A stretch of 64,000 bases of DNA from Struthio camelus (Eukaryota > Chordata > Aves > Struthioniformes > Struthionidae), in assembly GCF_040807025.1 (NCBI RefSeq), contig NC_090980.1, positions 186,001 through 250,000 on the forward strand. The letters are read 5' to 3'. The notes beneath the pieces are model-generated. The model saw nothing but the letters and a program-made list of their open reading frames with translations, was not told the DNA's origin and ran no database searches. Shown one piece after another: positions 33,448 through 43,996 of the stretch. The position numbers and the translations under genes were made by a program. How positions within the stretch are numbered: position 1 is the stretch's first letter; the number at the start of each line of letters is the position of its first letter.

Positions 33448-36294
33448 ATGTGTCCCCTCCTGGTGCTGTGGGGCTCGGTGCTGCTGGGCGCGCCGGGGGG
33501 CTCAGCCTACGGTTTCCGGAACTGCATCCAGACGGCGCGGGACGCCGGCAGCTTCCGCTGCATCCAGCGCTTCGTGCGGGACATCGGCAGCGCCGTGGCC
33601 GACCTGCCGTCCGGCGCCACGGCCCTCAACGTCTCGCACAACGCCATCCGCCTCCTGCCGCCGGGCGCCCTGCTCCACCTGCCCCGGCTGCGGCGCCTCG
33701 ACCTGGCCTTCAACCAGCTGCAGGCCGTGGAGCGCGGGGCCTTCTTGGGCCTCGGGGCGCTGGCCACCCTCGACCTGTCCCACAACCGCCTGGCCGGCCT
33801 GGCCGAGGACGTCTTCCAGGGCCTGGGCAACCTCTCCCGCCTGCTGCTGCACCACAACCTGCTCAGCACCCTGGACCCCGGCGCCTTCCAGTCGCTGGCC
33901 AACCTGCGCTCCCTGGTCCTCCGCGACAACCGCCTGCAGAGCTTCGGCGAGGTGGCGGCCGGCGTGCGGGACCTGCCCCGGCTCCGGGACCTGGACGTGT
34001 GCAAAAACAACTTGACGTCGCTGGGGCCCGGCCCGCGCCTGCCCGCCTCCCTGCTCGTCCTGCGCCTCTGCAACAACTCGCTGGTGGACGTCCACGGCGC
34101 GAGCCCCGACCTGCTGCACCGCGTCAAGCTGCTGGACCTGTCCTACAACAACATCTCCAACATTTCGTCCTTCCGCCGGGTCCACCTCCAGAACCTCACC
34201 TGGCTCCGGCTGCTGGGGAACCCGCTGGACATCTTCCACCTGCTCAACAACTCCGACGTGAGGGCCCGCAGCGTGGACTACTCCGGCCTGCGGCTCGGCA
34301 ACAAGAGCTTGAGCGAGGTGTGCAGGCGGTTGCAGGGCACCGGGCTGGGGCAGTTCCGGCTGCACCGGAACGGCATCCGGGCCTTGCGGAAGGGCGCTTT
34401 CGAGCTGTGCCCGCGCTTTGGCACCCTGGACCTCTCGTGGAACGAGCTGCGCTCGGTGGGGTGCGTGGCGGAGCTGCTGAGCTGGAGGCAGCGGCAGGGC
34501 CTGCAGAACCTGGTGGTGGAGCACAACCTGCTGAAAAACCTGCGGTCCTGCGAGGCGGCCCCGCACCTGCCCCACCTCTACAACATCTCCTACCGCTTCA
34601 ACCGCATCCTCATCGTCAGCCGCCACGCTTTCGGCTACGCCCCCAGCCTCCGCGTCCTGCACCTCAACATCAACAACATCGCCGACCTGCAGAAGGACGC
34701 CCTCCAGGGCCTGCGCAACCTCACCGAGCTGCGGCTCGACAACAACCTCCTCACCGACCTCTACCAGAGCAGCTTCGCCGACCTGGGCCAGCTCCAGACG
34801 CTCAACCTCCGCAACAACCACGTCTCCGTCCTCTTCTCCCACGTCTTCAGCAACCTGAGCCAGCTCCAGACGCTGGACCTGGGGGGCAACAACATCCGGC
34901 ACTTGACGGGCAAGTCCTTCCAGGGGCTGTGCCGCCTCCGTAAGCTCTACCTGGATGGCAACCACATCCAGGAGATCAGCAGCGACATTTTCCACCCGGT
35001 GCAGGCCACCTTGGAGGTGCTGGATCTGAAGGGCAACAACCTGCAGTATATCACGAAGCAGCAAAGCCAGCAGCCCCCCTTCATGTACCTGCACCAGCTC
35101 TACGACCTCAAGCTGCAGGCCCAGCAGCCCTACGGCCTCAAAATCATCCCCCACAAGTTCTTCCAGGGCCTCACGGCCCTGCGCACCCTCTTCCTGTCGC
35201 AGAACAAGCTGCTCTCCATCCCCTCCGACGTCTTCGACGACCTGGCCCAGCTGCAGTACCTGACGCTGGCGGACAGCAGCAACGGGATGCAGGACTTGCC
35301 GCCGGGCATCTTCAAAAACCTCACCCGCCTGGAGACCCTGGACCTGGAGAACGTGGGGCTCCACTCCCTGACCCTGGAGGTCTTCGGCAACCTCAGCCGC
35401 CTGAAGACGCTGAAGCTGGCCAAGAACGAGCTGCAGACGGTCAACCAGAGCGTGGCCCAGCGGCTGGGCGCCCTGCGCTACTTGGACTTGCGCAAGTGTC
35501 CGCTGAGCTGCACCTGCGAGAACACCTGGTTCCAGACGTGGCTGAACAACAGCCGGGTGCAGGTGGTGTACCTCTACAACTACACCTGCGACTCGCGGCA
35601 GCAGCCGGCCTACGTGTACAGCTTCGACACGCACGTCTGCTTCCTGGACGTGGGGCTCTACCTGTTCTCGGGCACGGCGCCGGCGCTGCTGCTCCTCATG
35701 GTGCTGCCGCTGCTCTACCACCGGGCCTACTGGCGCCTCAAGTACCACTTCTACATCCTCCGCAGCTGGGTGAACGAGCGCTGGCGGCGGCAGGAGGAGG
35801 AGCAGTACCAGTACGACAGCTTCATCTCCTACAACTCGGCCGACGAGGGCTGGGTGCTGCAGGAGCTGGTGCCCAACCTGGAGCAGGGCAGCGGCCGGGG
35901 CTCCTTCCGCCTCTGCCTCCACCACCGCGACTTCAGGCCCGGGAAGAGCATCATCGACAACATCGTGGACAGCATCTACAACAGCCGCAAGACCATCTGC
36001 GTCATCAGCCGCAGCTACCTGCAGAGCGAGTGGTGCTCCCTGGAGATCCAGCTGGCCAGCTACCGCCTCTTCGACGAGCTCAAGGACGTGCTGATCCTCG
36101 TCTTCCTGGAGGCCATCCCCAACGCAGAGCTCTCCGCCTACCACCGCATGCGGAAGGTGATGCTCAAGAAGACCTACCTCAGCTGGTCTCCGCAGCCCGA
36201 GGCCCAGAAGCTCTTCTGGACCAAGCTTAAAAAGGCCCTGAAAAGCAACTACACGGAGGAAGAACACTTTGAGGAGGAAGACAAGCTGCTGTAG
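33448..36294 (+). CDS. TLR21: Toll-like receptor of the TLR11 subfamily, probably TLR21
   Basis: An uninterrupted 948-aa receptor in a single coding exon. Order: signal peptide (about 1-20), N-terminal cysteine cap (FRNCIQ, FRCIQRF), about 25 leucine-rich repeats (45-690), C-terminal cap (CPLSCTCENTWFQTW to HVCFLD), membrane span (about 736-757) and TIR domain (about 787-935). TIR box 1 is YDSFISYNSAD; the BB loop RDFRPGKS keeps the signalling proline (P831); box 3 FW is at 923-924. All parts needed for MyD88-type signalling appear present. Mammals lack this subfamily except mouse TLR11-13; chicken TLR21, an endosomal CpG-DNA sensor, is of similar length. TLR22 or TLR13-like is the alternative and needs a tree. 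I start at 33448 because it begins a signal peptide directly after an acceptor; the frame is open further upstream only through minisatellite. Confidence 0.85.
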   Translation: MCPLLVLWGSVLLGAPGGSAYGFRNCIQTARDAGSFRCIQRFVRDIGSAVADLPSGATALNVSHNAIRLLPPGALLHLPRLRRLDLAFNQLQAVERGAFLGLGALATLDLSHNRLAGLAEDVFQGLGNLSRLLLHHNLLSTLDPGAFQSLANLRSLVLRDNRLQSFGEVAAGVRDLPRLRDLDVCKNNLTSLGPGPRLPASLLVLRLCNNSLVDVHGASPDLLHRVKLLDLSYNNISNISSFRRVHLQNLTWLRLLGNPLDIFHLLNNSDVRARSVDYSGLRLGNKSLSEVCRRLQGTGLGQFRLHRNGIRALRKGAFELCPRFGTLDLSWNELRSVGCVAELLSWRQRQGLQNLVVEHNLLKNLRSCEAAPHLPHLYNISYRFNRILIVSRHAFGYAPSLRVLHLNINNIADLQKDALQGLRNLTELRLDNNLLTDLYQSSFADLGQLQTLNLRNNHVSVLFSHVFSNLSQLQTLDLGGNNIRHLTGKSFQGLCRLRKLYLDGNHIQEISSDIFHPVQATLEVLDLKGNNLQYITKQQSQQPPFMYLHQLYDLKLQAQQPYGLKIIPHKFFQGLTALRTLFLSQNKLLSIPSDVFDDLAQLQYLTLADSSNGMQDLPPGIFKNLTRLETLDLENVGLHSLTLEVFGNLSRLKTLKLAKNELQTVNQSVAQRLGALRYLDLRKCPLSCTCENTWFQTWLNNSRVQVVYLYNYTCDSRQQPAYVYSFDTHVCFLDVGLYLFSGTAPALLLLMVLPLLYHRAYWRLKYHFYILRSWVNERWRRQEEEQYQYDSFISYNSADEGWVLQELVPNLEQGSGRGSFRLCLHHRDFRPGKSIIDNIVDSIYNSRKTICVISRSYLQSEWCSLEIQLASYRLFDELKDVLILVFLEAIPNAELSAYHRMRKVMLKKTYLSWSPQPEAQKLFWTKLKKALKSNYTEEEHFEEEDKLL

Positions 36295-36848
36295 GCGGCA
36301 GAGGCAGCCCAAAGCCTTCCTCCTCCTCCTCCCCCTCACTCTGCAGCCTCCGTCCCCTCCTCCCGGGAAGCATCCCGCTGCCGGGCCGGGGATTCGGAGG
36401 AGGCGCCGAGGAAGGGAGCGGGACGCCGCGGGCCGGGCGGCGCTAACCGCCGTCTCAGCCTTTCCAGGGTTCCCGCAGACCTCGACTAACTCGCCTCTGC
36501 CGTCCCCTGACGCAGGAGGCTGCTGCTACCGGCGCCCTAGAAAGGGGAAACGACTTTCCGCAAGCCCGTGGCGGCGCCGGGGACAGGACCCGGCCGGCCC
36601 CCGTCCCGCCAGCCTCAACCCTCCGGGCCGGGCAGCTGCCGCGTCCCCGTATAACCGCCCCCCCCCCCGAACCAGCACCCGCCGCTTCCGCCTCCGACGG
36701 GGCCCGGGGGACGCGGGGGAGCTGCCAGGGCTGCCCCCAGGCCGCCCGGGGACAGACGGCGCCGTCGGCGGGAGGGAAGGGAGCCGGCGTCGGGCTGGGG
36801 AGCAGCGGGGAGGAAGGGTCCGCGATGCCACCGTGGGGAGAAACAGCC

Positions 36849-36854
36849 TTTATT
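36849..36854 (-). terminator. PRR19: PRR19 poly(A) signal
   Basis: AATAAA on the minus strand (TTTATT on plus), 165 bases past the PRR19 stop codon at 37019-37021. Confidence 0.7.
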
Positions 36855-36960
36855 GAAGCAGGCGGCGGCCGGAGAGGAGGGAGGCTCCGGAGGGAGCGCT
36901 GGGGCTCGGCGCGAGAGCGGGGAACGCCCCGGCGGCGGCGGCGGCGGCGGCGGCGGCCAC

Positions 36961-36966
36961 AATAAA
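36961..36966 (+). terminator. TLR21: TLR poly(A) signal
   Basis: AATAAA on the plus strand, 667 bases after the TAG stop of the receptor. It lies beyond the PRR19 signal on the other strand, so the two 3' ends overlap. Confidence 0.65.
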
Positions 36967-37018
36967 ACACCGGCTTCCGCAGGTTCTCGCCTCGCCGCTC
37001 CTTTTGCCGCGGCGGGTC

Positions 37019-39587
37019 TCAGTACAGCTTCATTCGGGGGAAGACCCAGCCCTCGGGGCTGGAGTCACGCTGCAGGCACCCGCGCGCCGGGCGAGGCGGG
37101 GAGCAGCCGCGCTCCAGCGCCTCCGAGGGAGGAAAGAAAGACATGGGCAGGCGGCGGAGCGCGCGGAGCCGCTCAGCGTCCTCCGGGCCCAGCAGGCTCC
37201 GGCCGGGCCCCGTTTCGGGCAGCTCCCAGGCTTTGCAGTCCCACGGCGGGCAGCTCTCCGGGGTGCCCCGGTGCTGCCAGCAGCAGGCTCCATGCTTTGC
37301 GGGCGCCGGCAGCCTCCCGTGGCCCGGCTCGCGCGTCTCCCGGCAGGGCACGAGCGTCTCAAGGGGACGGTCCGGCCACCGCAAGCAGGAGCCGTGCCGG
37401 GGCGGGTCGTGCCAGGAGCGGAGCTGCCGGGAGGCGGCCCGGTGCGCGGAGCAGGGCCAGCCCGGCGCGCAGGAGAGCCGGCGCTCGGCCTGCTCAAACG
37501 CGCCGGGGCTCCAGACGCTTCCGAGGACGTCGGCCGAGGCCTGCAGGCGCGCGGGGCCGGGTCCCAAGTCCAGGCGCTGGGAAGCCCACGGCTCGGCGGA
37601 GGGACGCCGGCTCGACCCGTACTGCTGCGGCCCAGCCAAGGAGAGGCCGCGCGGGCTTGGGCTGCCCAGGTCCAAATCGCCCGCCGCGAGAGGCAGCCCG
37701 TGGCTCCAGCTGCAGCCCTCCGCTGTGTCCTCTCCAAAGCCCACGAGGGTTTTCTCCGGCCTGGTCCTGGACCTCCAAGCAGGCTCCGAGGAGGCCCCGC
37801 AGCACGGAGCAGCTCCGGGCGCAGCCCTGCACAGGAGGCCTGGCCCCTCCAGGGAGAAACGGGCTGGAGGGGAGTCGGGCAAGAGCTCGCCGTGGGGCAG
37901 AGCTCTCACACGCCGGCCCAACCCCTCCTGCCCTGGCGGCGATTCCCTGCAGGCTGGTCTCCTCTCTCCGTGGGCGGAAAAGAGCAGGGCAGGGCTCTCC
38001 GGGTATATGCCTCCTGCCTCCTCATTCCCCAGGGTCCAGGAGAAACGGCTCTGCGCGGACGCGAAGGACAAATAAACCGCAGTGAGGCTGGACCGGCCGG
38101 CCAGGCCGCCTCCTGCATCGCCAGCACGACAGAGGGCAGAGGAAGTGGCTGTCACCGCTACTTTCCGACCTCCCTCCCTCCCTCTTCTTTCTCCGGCTGC
38201 TGGCACCTCGCCCGGACGCGGGGCTGCAAGGACCTGGCTGCCTTGGTCGGGCTCCTCTGGGAAAGAGCGTGGGGTTGCGGCCCCACGGCGGTCCCGCCGC
38301 AGCTGGCCCTGCTCGCCTTTCCAGCAGCGGGGGAGCGCGGCTGAACGGAGCGAGGACTTCCCCGCTCCTGGGCAGGAAGGCACTCACCCTGTTTACCACT
38401 GTCGGCAGCCGGCTGGGGGTGCAGCTGCAGGCGGACGGCAGGTCCTCGTTCCTTCTCCACTTCCCATAAGTGTCCGGCTCGGAGTTCCTGCTGCTCCGCA
38501 ACCCCATAGCGAAGAGCAGCTCCTGTTCCGGGGTGCCGGGGCTCCCGACATCTGCAAGGGACAGAAAACGGGGAGTCGTGAGCCAAACCCACAGACCAAA
38601 CACCACCTGGGCTGGGAAACCTCGGGGGGCGAAGATGCGAGGAGCCAGGTGCCTGGCGCGCGTGCGACGGGGAAAGAGGGACCCCGCTCCGGGAGAAACA
38701 CCCCGGGGCAGGACCCGCGCAGAGCGGTGCGCCCCTGCCCGCTCCCGGCAGCCCTGCCGGGCACCCTGACCTCGCGGAGCGGCCTCGGCCGCCCGGGTCT
38801 TGTGGGCCAGAAGAGCGGAGAGGTCCGGGAAGGCGCGGTGCCTGTCGAGCAGGACGGCAAGGATGGCCCGACGCCGCTCGCTGATCAGGTCGCGGCCTGG
38901 AAACGCTGGCGTCTGGCCAAGCAGCGCTCGGAGTTTGCAAGCTATCTCCCTCCAGGGCAGGCCGGCTGCCCCGCGCTCCGGCCCCGGCGGGGGCACGTTC
39001 TCCTTGTCTTCTGGGGGCGTCGGTGTTTTGGCTCGGCTCGGGCCGGGTCCGGGGCGGCCCGGCACCGATTGCTCGGGTCGAGGCTCTCCGCTCCTGTCCT
39101 CCGTCCCCGGCTGCCCGTCGGGGAGGCGTTGCAGCGAGGGCTCCCCAGCGGGGCTGGCAGCGGCTGGGACCTCGACTTGCAGCTGCGTCTCCGTCCCGGC
39201 ATCCTTCCTGCCGGGGCTCGCCGGGGCGCTTTCTTGCCCGTTGCGGGGGCTCAGCAGCCTCTCGATATCGACGGACTTCACCTCCCTGTTAAACATGCCC
39301 AGGTGCTGGCTGAGGCGGCGCTGGGTGATGATAACCGGCTTGGGGGCTGCAACCGGGCTGGAGAGGGGCCGGGCGGCAGGGCGGCGGCAGCACCGGAGAG
39401 GCGGCAGCGTCCTCCGCAGCTCCAGCCGCCGGGCTCCGGCGTTTTGCCGGCCGAACTTGGCGGAGTCGCGCTCCCGTTTGGTTTTGCGGCGCTTGACGCG
39501 GCCGGGCCTAGCTCCGGCGGCGCGGGGTCCCTTCGGCGGGCGGGCGGCAGCCTCGGGGCTCCCGCTCCTCCCGCCGCGGCCCTCCAT
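37019..39587 (-). CDS. PRR19: PRR19, proline-rich protein 19 (meiotic crossover factor)
   Basis: In mouse, PRR19 pairs with CNTD1 to mature crossovers in meiosis. Three coding exons: 39587-38771, 38551-38388, 38050-37019; 670 aa. The family signature is RRLSQHLGMFNREVKS (residues 90-105) followed by VDIERLL. The basic N-terminus (VKRRKTKRER, 31-40) looks like a nuclear localisation signal; DKENVP at about 194-199 is a KEN-box-like degron. The exon 3 acceptor was chosen because it is the only one with a pyrimidine tract (TTTATTTGTCC) entering phase 0 of the 344-codon last frame. The protein is nearly twice the human length (about 356 aa as I recall), the excess mostly in exons 1 and 3; the last exon could be longer or shorter if another acceptor is used. 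Gene order next to TMEM145 matches human. Confidence 0.85.
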
Positions 39588-39790
39588 GGCGCCGGCGGCG
39601 CCCCTGGGGAAGGCGGCGGAGACGTCAGCCGGCCGGCCGGCGGGCTGGCGAGGGGAGAAGGGGCGAGGGGGGAGCCTACCTGCGGCCTGGGCAGGCGCGA
39701 GCCGGGCTGCGGGTGGCCTCCTCCACCAGCCGGCCGAGCCCCGGGCTGGGGCCGGCTCCGCGCGCGGCCCGGGCGAGAGCGGCTCGTTTA
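39588..39790 (-). promoter_or_regulatory. PRR19: PRR19 non-coding first exon and promoter
   Basis: Just above the ATG is an acceptor (CCTTCCCCAG on minus) with its exon edge at 39603. Upstream, a donor (GGCCGCAG followed by GTAGGC) has its exon edge near 39681. Together they imply a short non-coding exon and a tiny intron of about 75 bp in a CpG-rich promoter. Confidence 0.5.
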
Positions 39791-40009
39791 AGGGAACAAG
39801 CCGGGGGGAGCCGGGGGGAGAGAGGAGCTGGAAGGGAGAGGGGGCACCCCAGGCAGACCCTTCCTCTCCCTCTTTACCGCTCCCCCGGAGACTCCGGCGT
39901 CCCGTTCCTCGCAGAACCCGCAGGGAAAAGGAAGACGCGGGCAGCGGCCGGGAGGAAGGAAGCCCCCTGCGAGCAGAGCGGGCGCCGGGAGACCTCTGTT
40001 TCTGCGGGC

Positions 40010-40017
40010 TATAAAAG
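40010..40017 (+). promoter_or_regulatory. TATA-like element upstream of and divergent from PRR19
   Basis: TATAAAAG in a GGGC context at the edge of the PRR19 CpG region, on the plus strand. Nothing recognisable is transcribed downstream for 2 kb, only minisatellite, so its function is doubtful. Confidence 0.2.
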
Positions 40018-40139
40018 ACAACTCACTCGTGGCACCGTCTCAGCGGGTCTCCCCAAAAGACCGCGGACATCCCTAGAGACCCTCTGCCTCGGAGACCCCC
40101 GATATCCCGGCTCCGAGGCCCACGGTGCCCCCAATGTCC

Positions 40140-41830
40140 CTGGAGACCAAGGCCCCCGTTTCCCTCTTCCCTCAGAGAGCTCCGACACCCCCAGGGACCC
40201 CCCCAGTCCCCTCCAATGTCCCTAGGGTCCCCCATTTCCCCCCCATCACCCTCAATGTCCCTATGGCCCCCCAGGGACCCCCATTTCCCTCCCTGTTACC
40301 CCCAATGTCCCTATGGCCCCCTAGGGACCCCCATTTCCCTCCCTGTTACCCCCAATGTCCCTATGGCCCCCCAGGGACCCCCATTTCCCTCCCTGTTACC
40401 CCCAATGTCCCTATGGCTCCCCAGGGACCCCCATTTTCCCCCTGACACCCCCAATGTCTTCATAGACCCCCAGGGACCCCCATTTTCCCTCTGACACCCC
40501 CAATGTCTTCATAGACCCCCCCAGGGACCCCCATTTTCCCTCTGACACCCCCAATGTCCTCATAGCCCCCAGGGACCCCCCCAACCCCCCTAATGTCCCC
40601 ATGGCTCCCCTCAGGACCCCCATGTCCCCCCCGACACCCCCAACATCCCTATGGCTCCCCAGGGACCCCCATTTTCCCTCTGACACCCCCAATGTCTTCA
40701 TAGCCCCCAGGGACCCCCTCCAACCCCCGCAATGTCCCCATGGCCCCCTGAGGACCCCCATGGCTCGCCTGGGACCTCCATTTCCCCCCTGATACCCCAA
40801 ACGCCCCTGTGGACTCCCTCGGGACTCCCATTCCCCATCACCCCCAATGTTCCCCCAGTCCCCCCTGGCACCCCTGATGTCCCCTCTCAGGACCCCCAGT
40901 CCCCTCATCATCCCCAATATCCCCCCATTCCCCCCATGCCCCCTATCACCCCCCCATGTCCCCCCTCAGGACTCCCAGGCCCTCCCAACACCCCCAATGT
41001 CCCCCCAGAACCCCCAATGTCCTCCCATCACACCCAATGTCCCCCCTCAGGACCTCCAGTCCCTCCATCACACCCAATGTCCCACCCCGGGACCCCCCCA
41101 TCACCCCCAATGACCCGTCAGTCCCCCCTAATATCCCCCCCGGGACCTCCAGTCCCCCCATCACCCCCACTATCCCCCCCAATGCCCCCCTCGGACACCC
41201 AGTCTCCCCTATCACCCCCAAGGTCTCCCCCAGTGACCCCCCATCACCCCCAATCTCCCCTCCTCAGTCCTCCCCATCACCCCAATGACCTCCCGGGACC
41301 CCAATGTCCCCCTCTTTGCCCCCCGGGACTCTCAGTCCCCCCCCATCACCTCCAATGCCCCCCAGGACCCCCAATGTCCCCCTCATCACCCCCAATTTCC
41401 CCCCCCAGTCCTCCCCATCACCCCTAATGTCCCCCCCAGTGACCCCCCATCACTCTTAATCTCCCCCCCGGGACCCCCAGTCCCCCCCAACACCCCCAAT
41501 GTCCCCCCTGGGACCCCAATGTTCCCCCCAACGCCCCCTATGTCCCCCCCAGTGACCTCCCCATCACCCCCAATGACCCCCCAGCCCCCCATCACCCCCC
41601 ATCTCCCCCCCAGTGACCCCCATCACCCCCAATGACTCCTCAGTCCCCCCCAACGCCCCCCATGTCCCTCCCAGTCCCCCCCATCACCCCCCCAGTGACC
41701 CCCCCATCACCCCCAATGACCCCCTGGGACCCCAATGTCCCCCCCAACGCCCCCCATGTCCCCCCCAGTGACCCCCTCGTCACCCCCAATGACCCCCCCC
41801 ACGCCCCCCATCACCCCCCCGTCCCCCCCC
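40140..41830. repeat. 50-bp and degenerate C-rich minisatellites upstream of PRR19
   Basis: A 50-bp unit with CCCTGTTACCCCCAATGTCC is clear from 40,200 to 40,480, grading into C-rich CCCCCATCACCCCCAATG units to 41,830. No gene or conserved frame is seen in these 1.7 kb. Confidence 0.85.
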
Positions 41831-41849
41831 GCCCACCTCCACCCGCTGC

Positions 41850-42110
41850 CAACGGCCGGCGAGGCCCCGCCCCCTCCCCGCGCGCGGTGGGCGTGGCCTG
41901 CGCGGCCGCGCGCCAGAGCGGCCGTTAAACAGCAGCTGCCCGCGGCGCGAGCCCGCTCGTGGGCGGGGGTGGGGGGGGGAAGGGGGGGCCGCGCTCGTCT
42001 TTCCCGCGCTGCCCGCGGATTGGCCCGCGGCCTGCGGGCGCCCGCGCCGATTGGCTGAGAGGCTTGGGCGGGGCGGGGCGGGCAGGAGGAGAAGGCGTCG
42101 CAGCCCTGAG
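41850..42110 (+). promoter_or_regulatory. CpG-island promoter with two CCAAT boxes and a first-exon donor
   Basis: Non-repetitive CpG-rich DNA with two inverted CCAAT boxes (GATTGG at 42018-42023 and 42049-42054), 31 bp apart. It is followed by GC boxes and a strong donor (CAGCCCTGAG then GTGAGC) after 42110. This is the arrangement expected for a housekeeping-type plus-strand gene with a short non-coding first exon. The gene is not identified. Confidence 0.5.
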
Positions 42111-42169
42111 GTGAGCGGTCGCGTTGGGCTTGGCCTGAGGGAGCCCCGGCGGCGCCGGGGGGGCCGCGA

Positions 42170-43050
42170 CCCCAATGAGCCCCATGGCCGGCAGGGCCGG
42201 CACCCCTTGGAGCCCCAGCACTGAGGGGACCGTGACCCCGACGAGCCCCATGGCCGGCAGGGCTGGCACCCCCAGGAGCCCCAGCACTGAGGGGACTGTG
42301 ACCCCGACGAGCCCCATGGCCGGCAGGGCTGGCACCCCTTGGAGCCCCAGCACTGAGGGGACTGTGACCCCAATGAGCCCCATGGCTGACAGGGCCAGCA
42401 CCCCTTGGAGCCCCAGCACTGAGGGGACCGTGACCCCAATGAGCCCCATGGCCGGCAGGGCTGGCACCCCTTGGAGCCCCAGCACTGAGGGGACTGTGAC
42501 CCCAATGAGCCCCATGGCTGACAGGGCCAGCACCCCTTGGAGCCCCAGCACTGAGGGGACCGTGACCCCAATGAGCCCCATGGCCGGCAGGGCTGGCACC
42601 CCCAGGAGCCCCAGCACTGAGGGGACCGTGACCCCGACGAGCCCCATGGCCGGCAGGGCTGGCACCCCCAGGAGCCCCAGCACTGAGGGGACTGTGACCC
42701 CGACGAGCCCCATGGCCGGCAGGGCTGGCACCCCTTGGAGCCCCAGCACTGAGGGGACCGTGACCCCGACGAGCCCCATGGCTGACAGGGCTGGCACCCC
42801 CAGGAGCCCCAGCACTGAGGGGACCGTGACCCCGACGAGCCCCATGGCCGGCAGGGCCGGCACCCCCAGGAGCCCCAGCACTGAGGGGACCATGGCCCCC
42901 CAAGCCCCATGGCCAGGAGGGCCATTGTCCTGGGGAACCCCAGCACCGAGGGGGCCACAACTCCACTGAACCCCATGGCCGGCAGGGCTGGCACCCCCAG
43001 GAGCCCTAGCACTGAGGGGACCGCGATGCTGCCGGGCTCCACAATTGAGG
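42170..43050. repeat. 66-bp minisatellite in intron of the unidentified 42-46 kb locus
   Basis: About 13 units with AGCACTGAGGGGACCGTGAC and ATGGCCGGCAGGGCTGGCAC, period 66 bp (22 codons). Because the period is a multiple of three, long open frames appear on both strands. They begin just after a splice donor and look like a by-product. Confidence 0.9.
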
Positions 43051-43363
43051 GGACCCAGCTGAACTCCAGCGCTGCGGAGACCTGGCTAAGGCACCCAGCG
43101 CAGGGGGCAACCACCCCTTGGAGCCCGCTGCGCCAGCCCCACAGCTGAGGGAAGGCACCAGGTTCCCCAGGCCTCCAGTCCTCTGCTAAACTCACCCGCA
43201 GAGGGTCTGGCTGCCTATCCCTGAGGTGTCAGTTTGGCTCGCGAGTGCCAGCCCCGGGGAAAGAAGCTCTCTGGTTGAAGCACAGGGCTGAGAAGCGAGG
43301 AAGGAGAGGATCCCGAAGCGAGGAGCTGTGATGGGAGCCAACAGAGTTTTCTCTTTTTTTCAG

Positions 43364-43526
43364 GAAATTGAAAGAGGACAGCAACGCCCGCTTTGCCTCC
43401 TTCGCTCCCCAGTTAGGCAGAAGTCAAGTCTGAAGAGATGCCTGTCTACTTTCCTGAAAGACAGCAGGCAGAGATGGTAGCCTTGAAGAAAATGAAGTGA
43501 AACTATGACTTCACAAGTGAACTAGG
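43364..43526 (+). other. Candidate exon of unidentified plus-strand locus
   Basis: A textbook acceptor (pyrimidine run CTCTTTTTTT then CAG) ends at 43363. The following sequence has short open frames, for instance a 20-codon one from the ATG at 43439 (MPVYFPERQQ...), and no obvious homologue. The 3' edge is uncertain; a GTGCAG donor candidate is near 43526. Confidence 0.3.
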
Positions 43527-43916
43527 TGCAGGCAGGTGGAGAGGAGACCAGCGACAATGCAGATGGCGCACCACCTGGCAGAAGCAAGCAGAGCTGAGGC
43601 ATTTCGCTTTTGCCTCCCTGAAGCTTCTACTTTCTGTTTGGGTGGGGGAAACTCGCCAAAAGGGTAAAGTTTGCACCGCTGGGTAAGAGAGACCCAGCTC
43701 TCGGTGCCCTGGGATGCGGCCCACCCTCTCGGTGGCATGCATCTGTCTGGGTATGGTGGCCTCGAGCCTTCCAGGCCCTTCAGGTGCCACCCTGCCGGGG
43801 TGAAGTCCCACAGCCAGGACAGCAAAGCCCCCGGGGTGTGGGAAGCAGTTTCCCTGTGACAGGGTTTGGGAAGAGCTCATGTCCCACGGGCTCATGTCCT
43901 GAAGTTTCCTTCTTAG

Positions 43917-43996
43917 GTCTCCCTCTCCCAAAGCCTGCGTTTACGTGTCGTGGCTGGCAGCCCCAAAAGCCCAAGCAGCTGGCGAAGAAAAGGGAG
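43917..43996 (+). other. Candidate 80-nt exon of unidentified locus
   Basis: The acceptor TTTCCTTCTTAG precedes 43917 and a weak donor GTGGTT follows 43996. One frame is lysine/proline rich (QPQKPKQLAKKRE). It does not join in phase to the next candidate exon, so it is either alternative or not real. Confidence 0.2.

Noticed and set aside
32418-34943. 841-codon plus-strand frame overlapping the TLR in another frame
   Set aside because: It runs through minisatellite into an alternative frame of the LRR region and is Pro/Ala/Arg-rich without motifs. It is a composition artefact.
33502-36339. 945-codon open frame antisense to the TLR
   Set aside because: GC-rich leucine-repeat codons leave few stops on the other strand. 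Its translation is a monotone Val/Gln/Glu/Leu string with no domain, and the sense frame has a full LRR-TM-TIR layout.
42175-42969. 264-codon repeat protein (22-residue repeats)
   Set aside because: The 66-bp minisatellite has a period divisible by three, so frames stay open on both strands. It follows a splice donor and has no conserved family.
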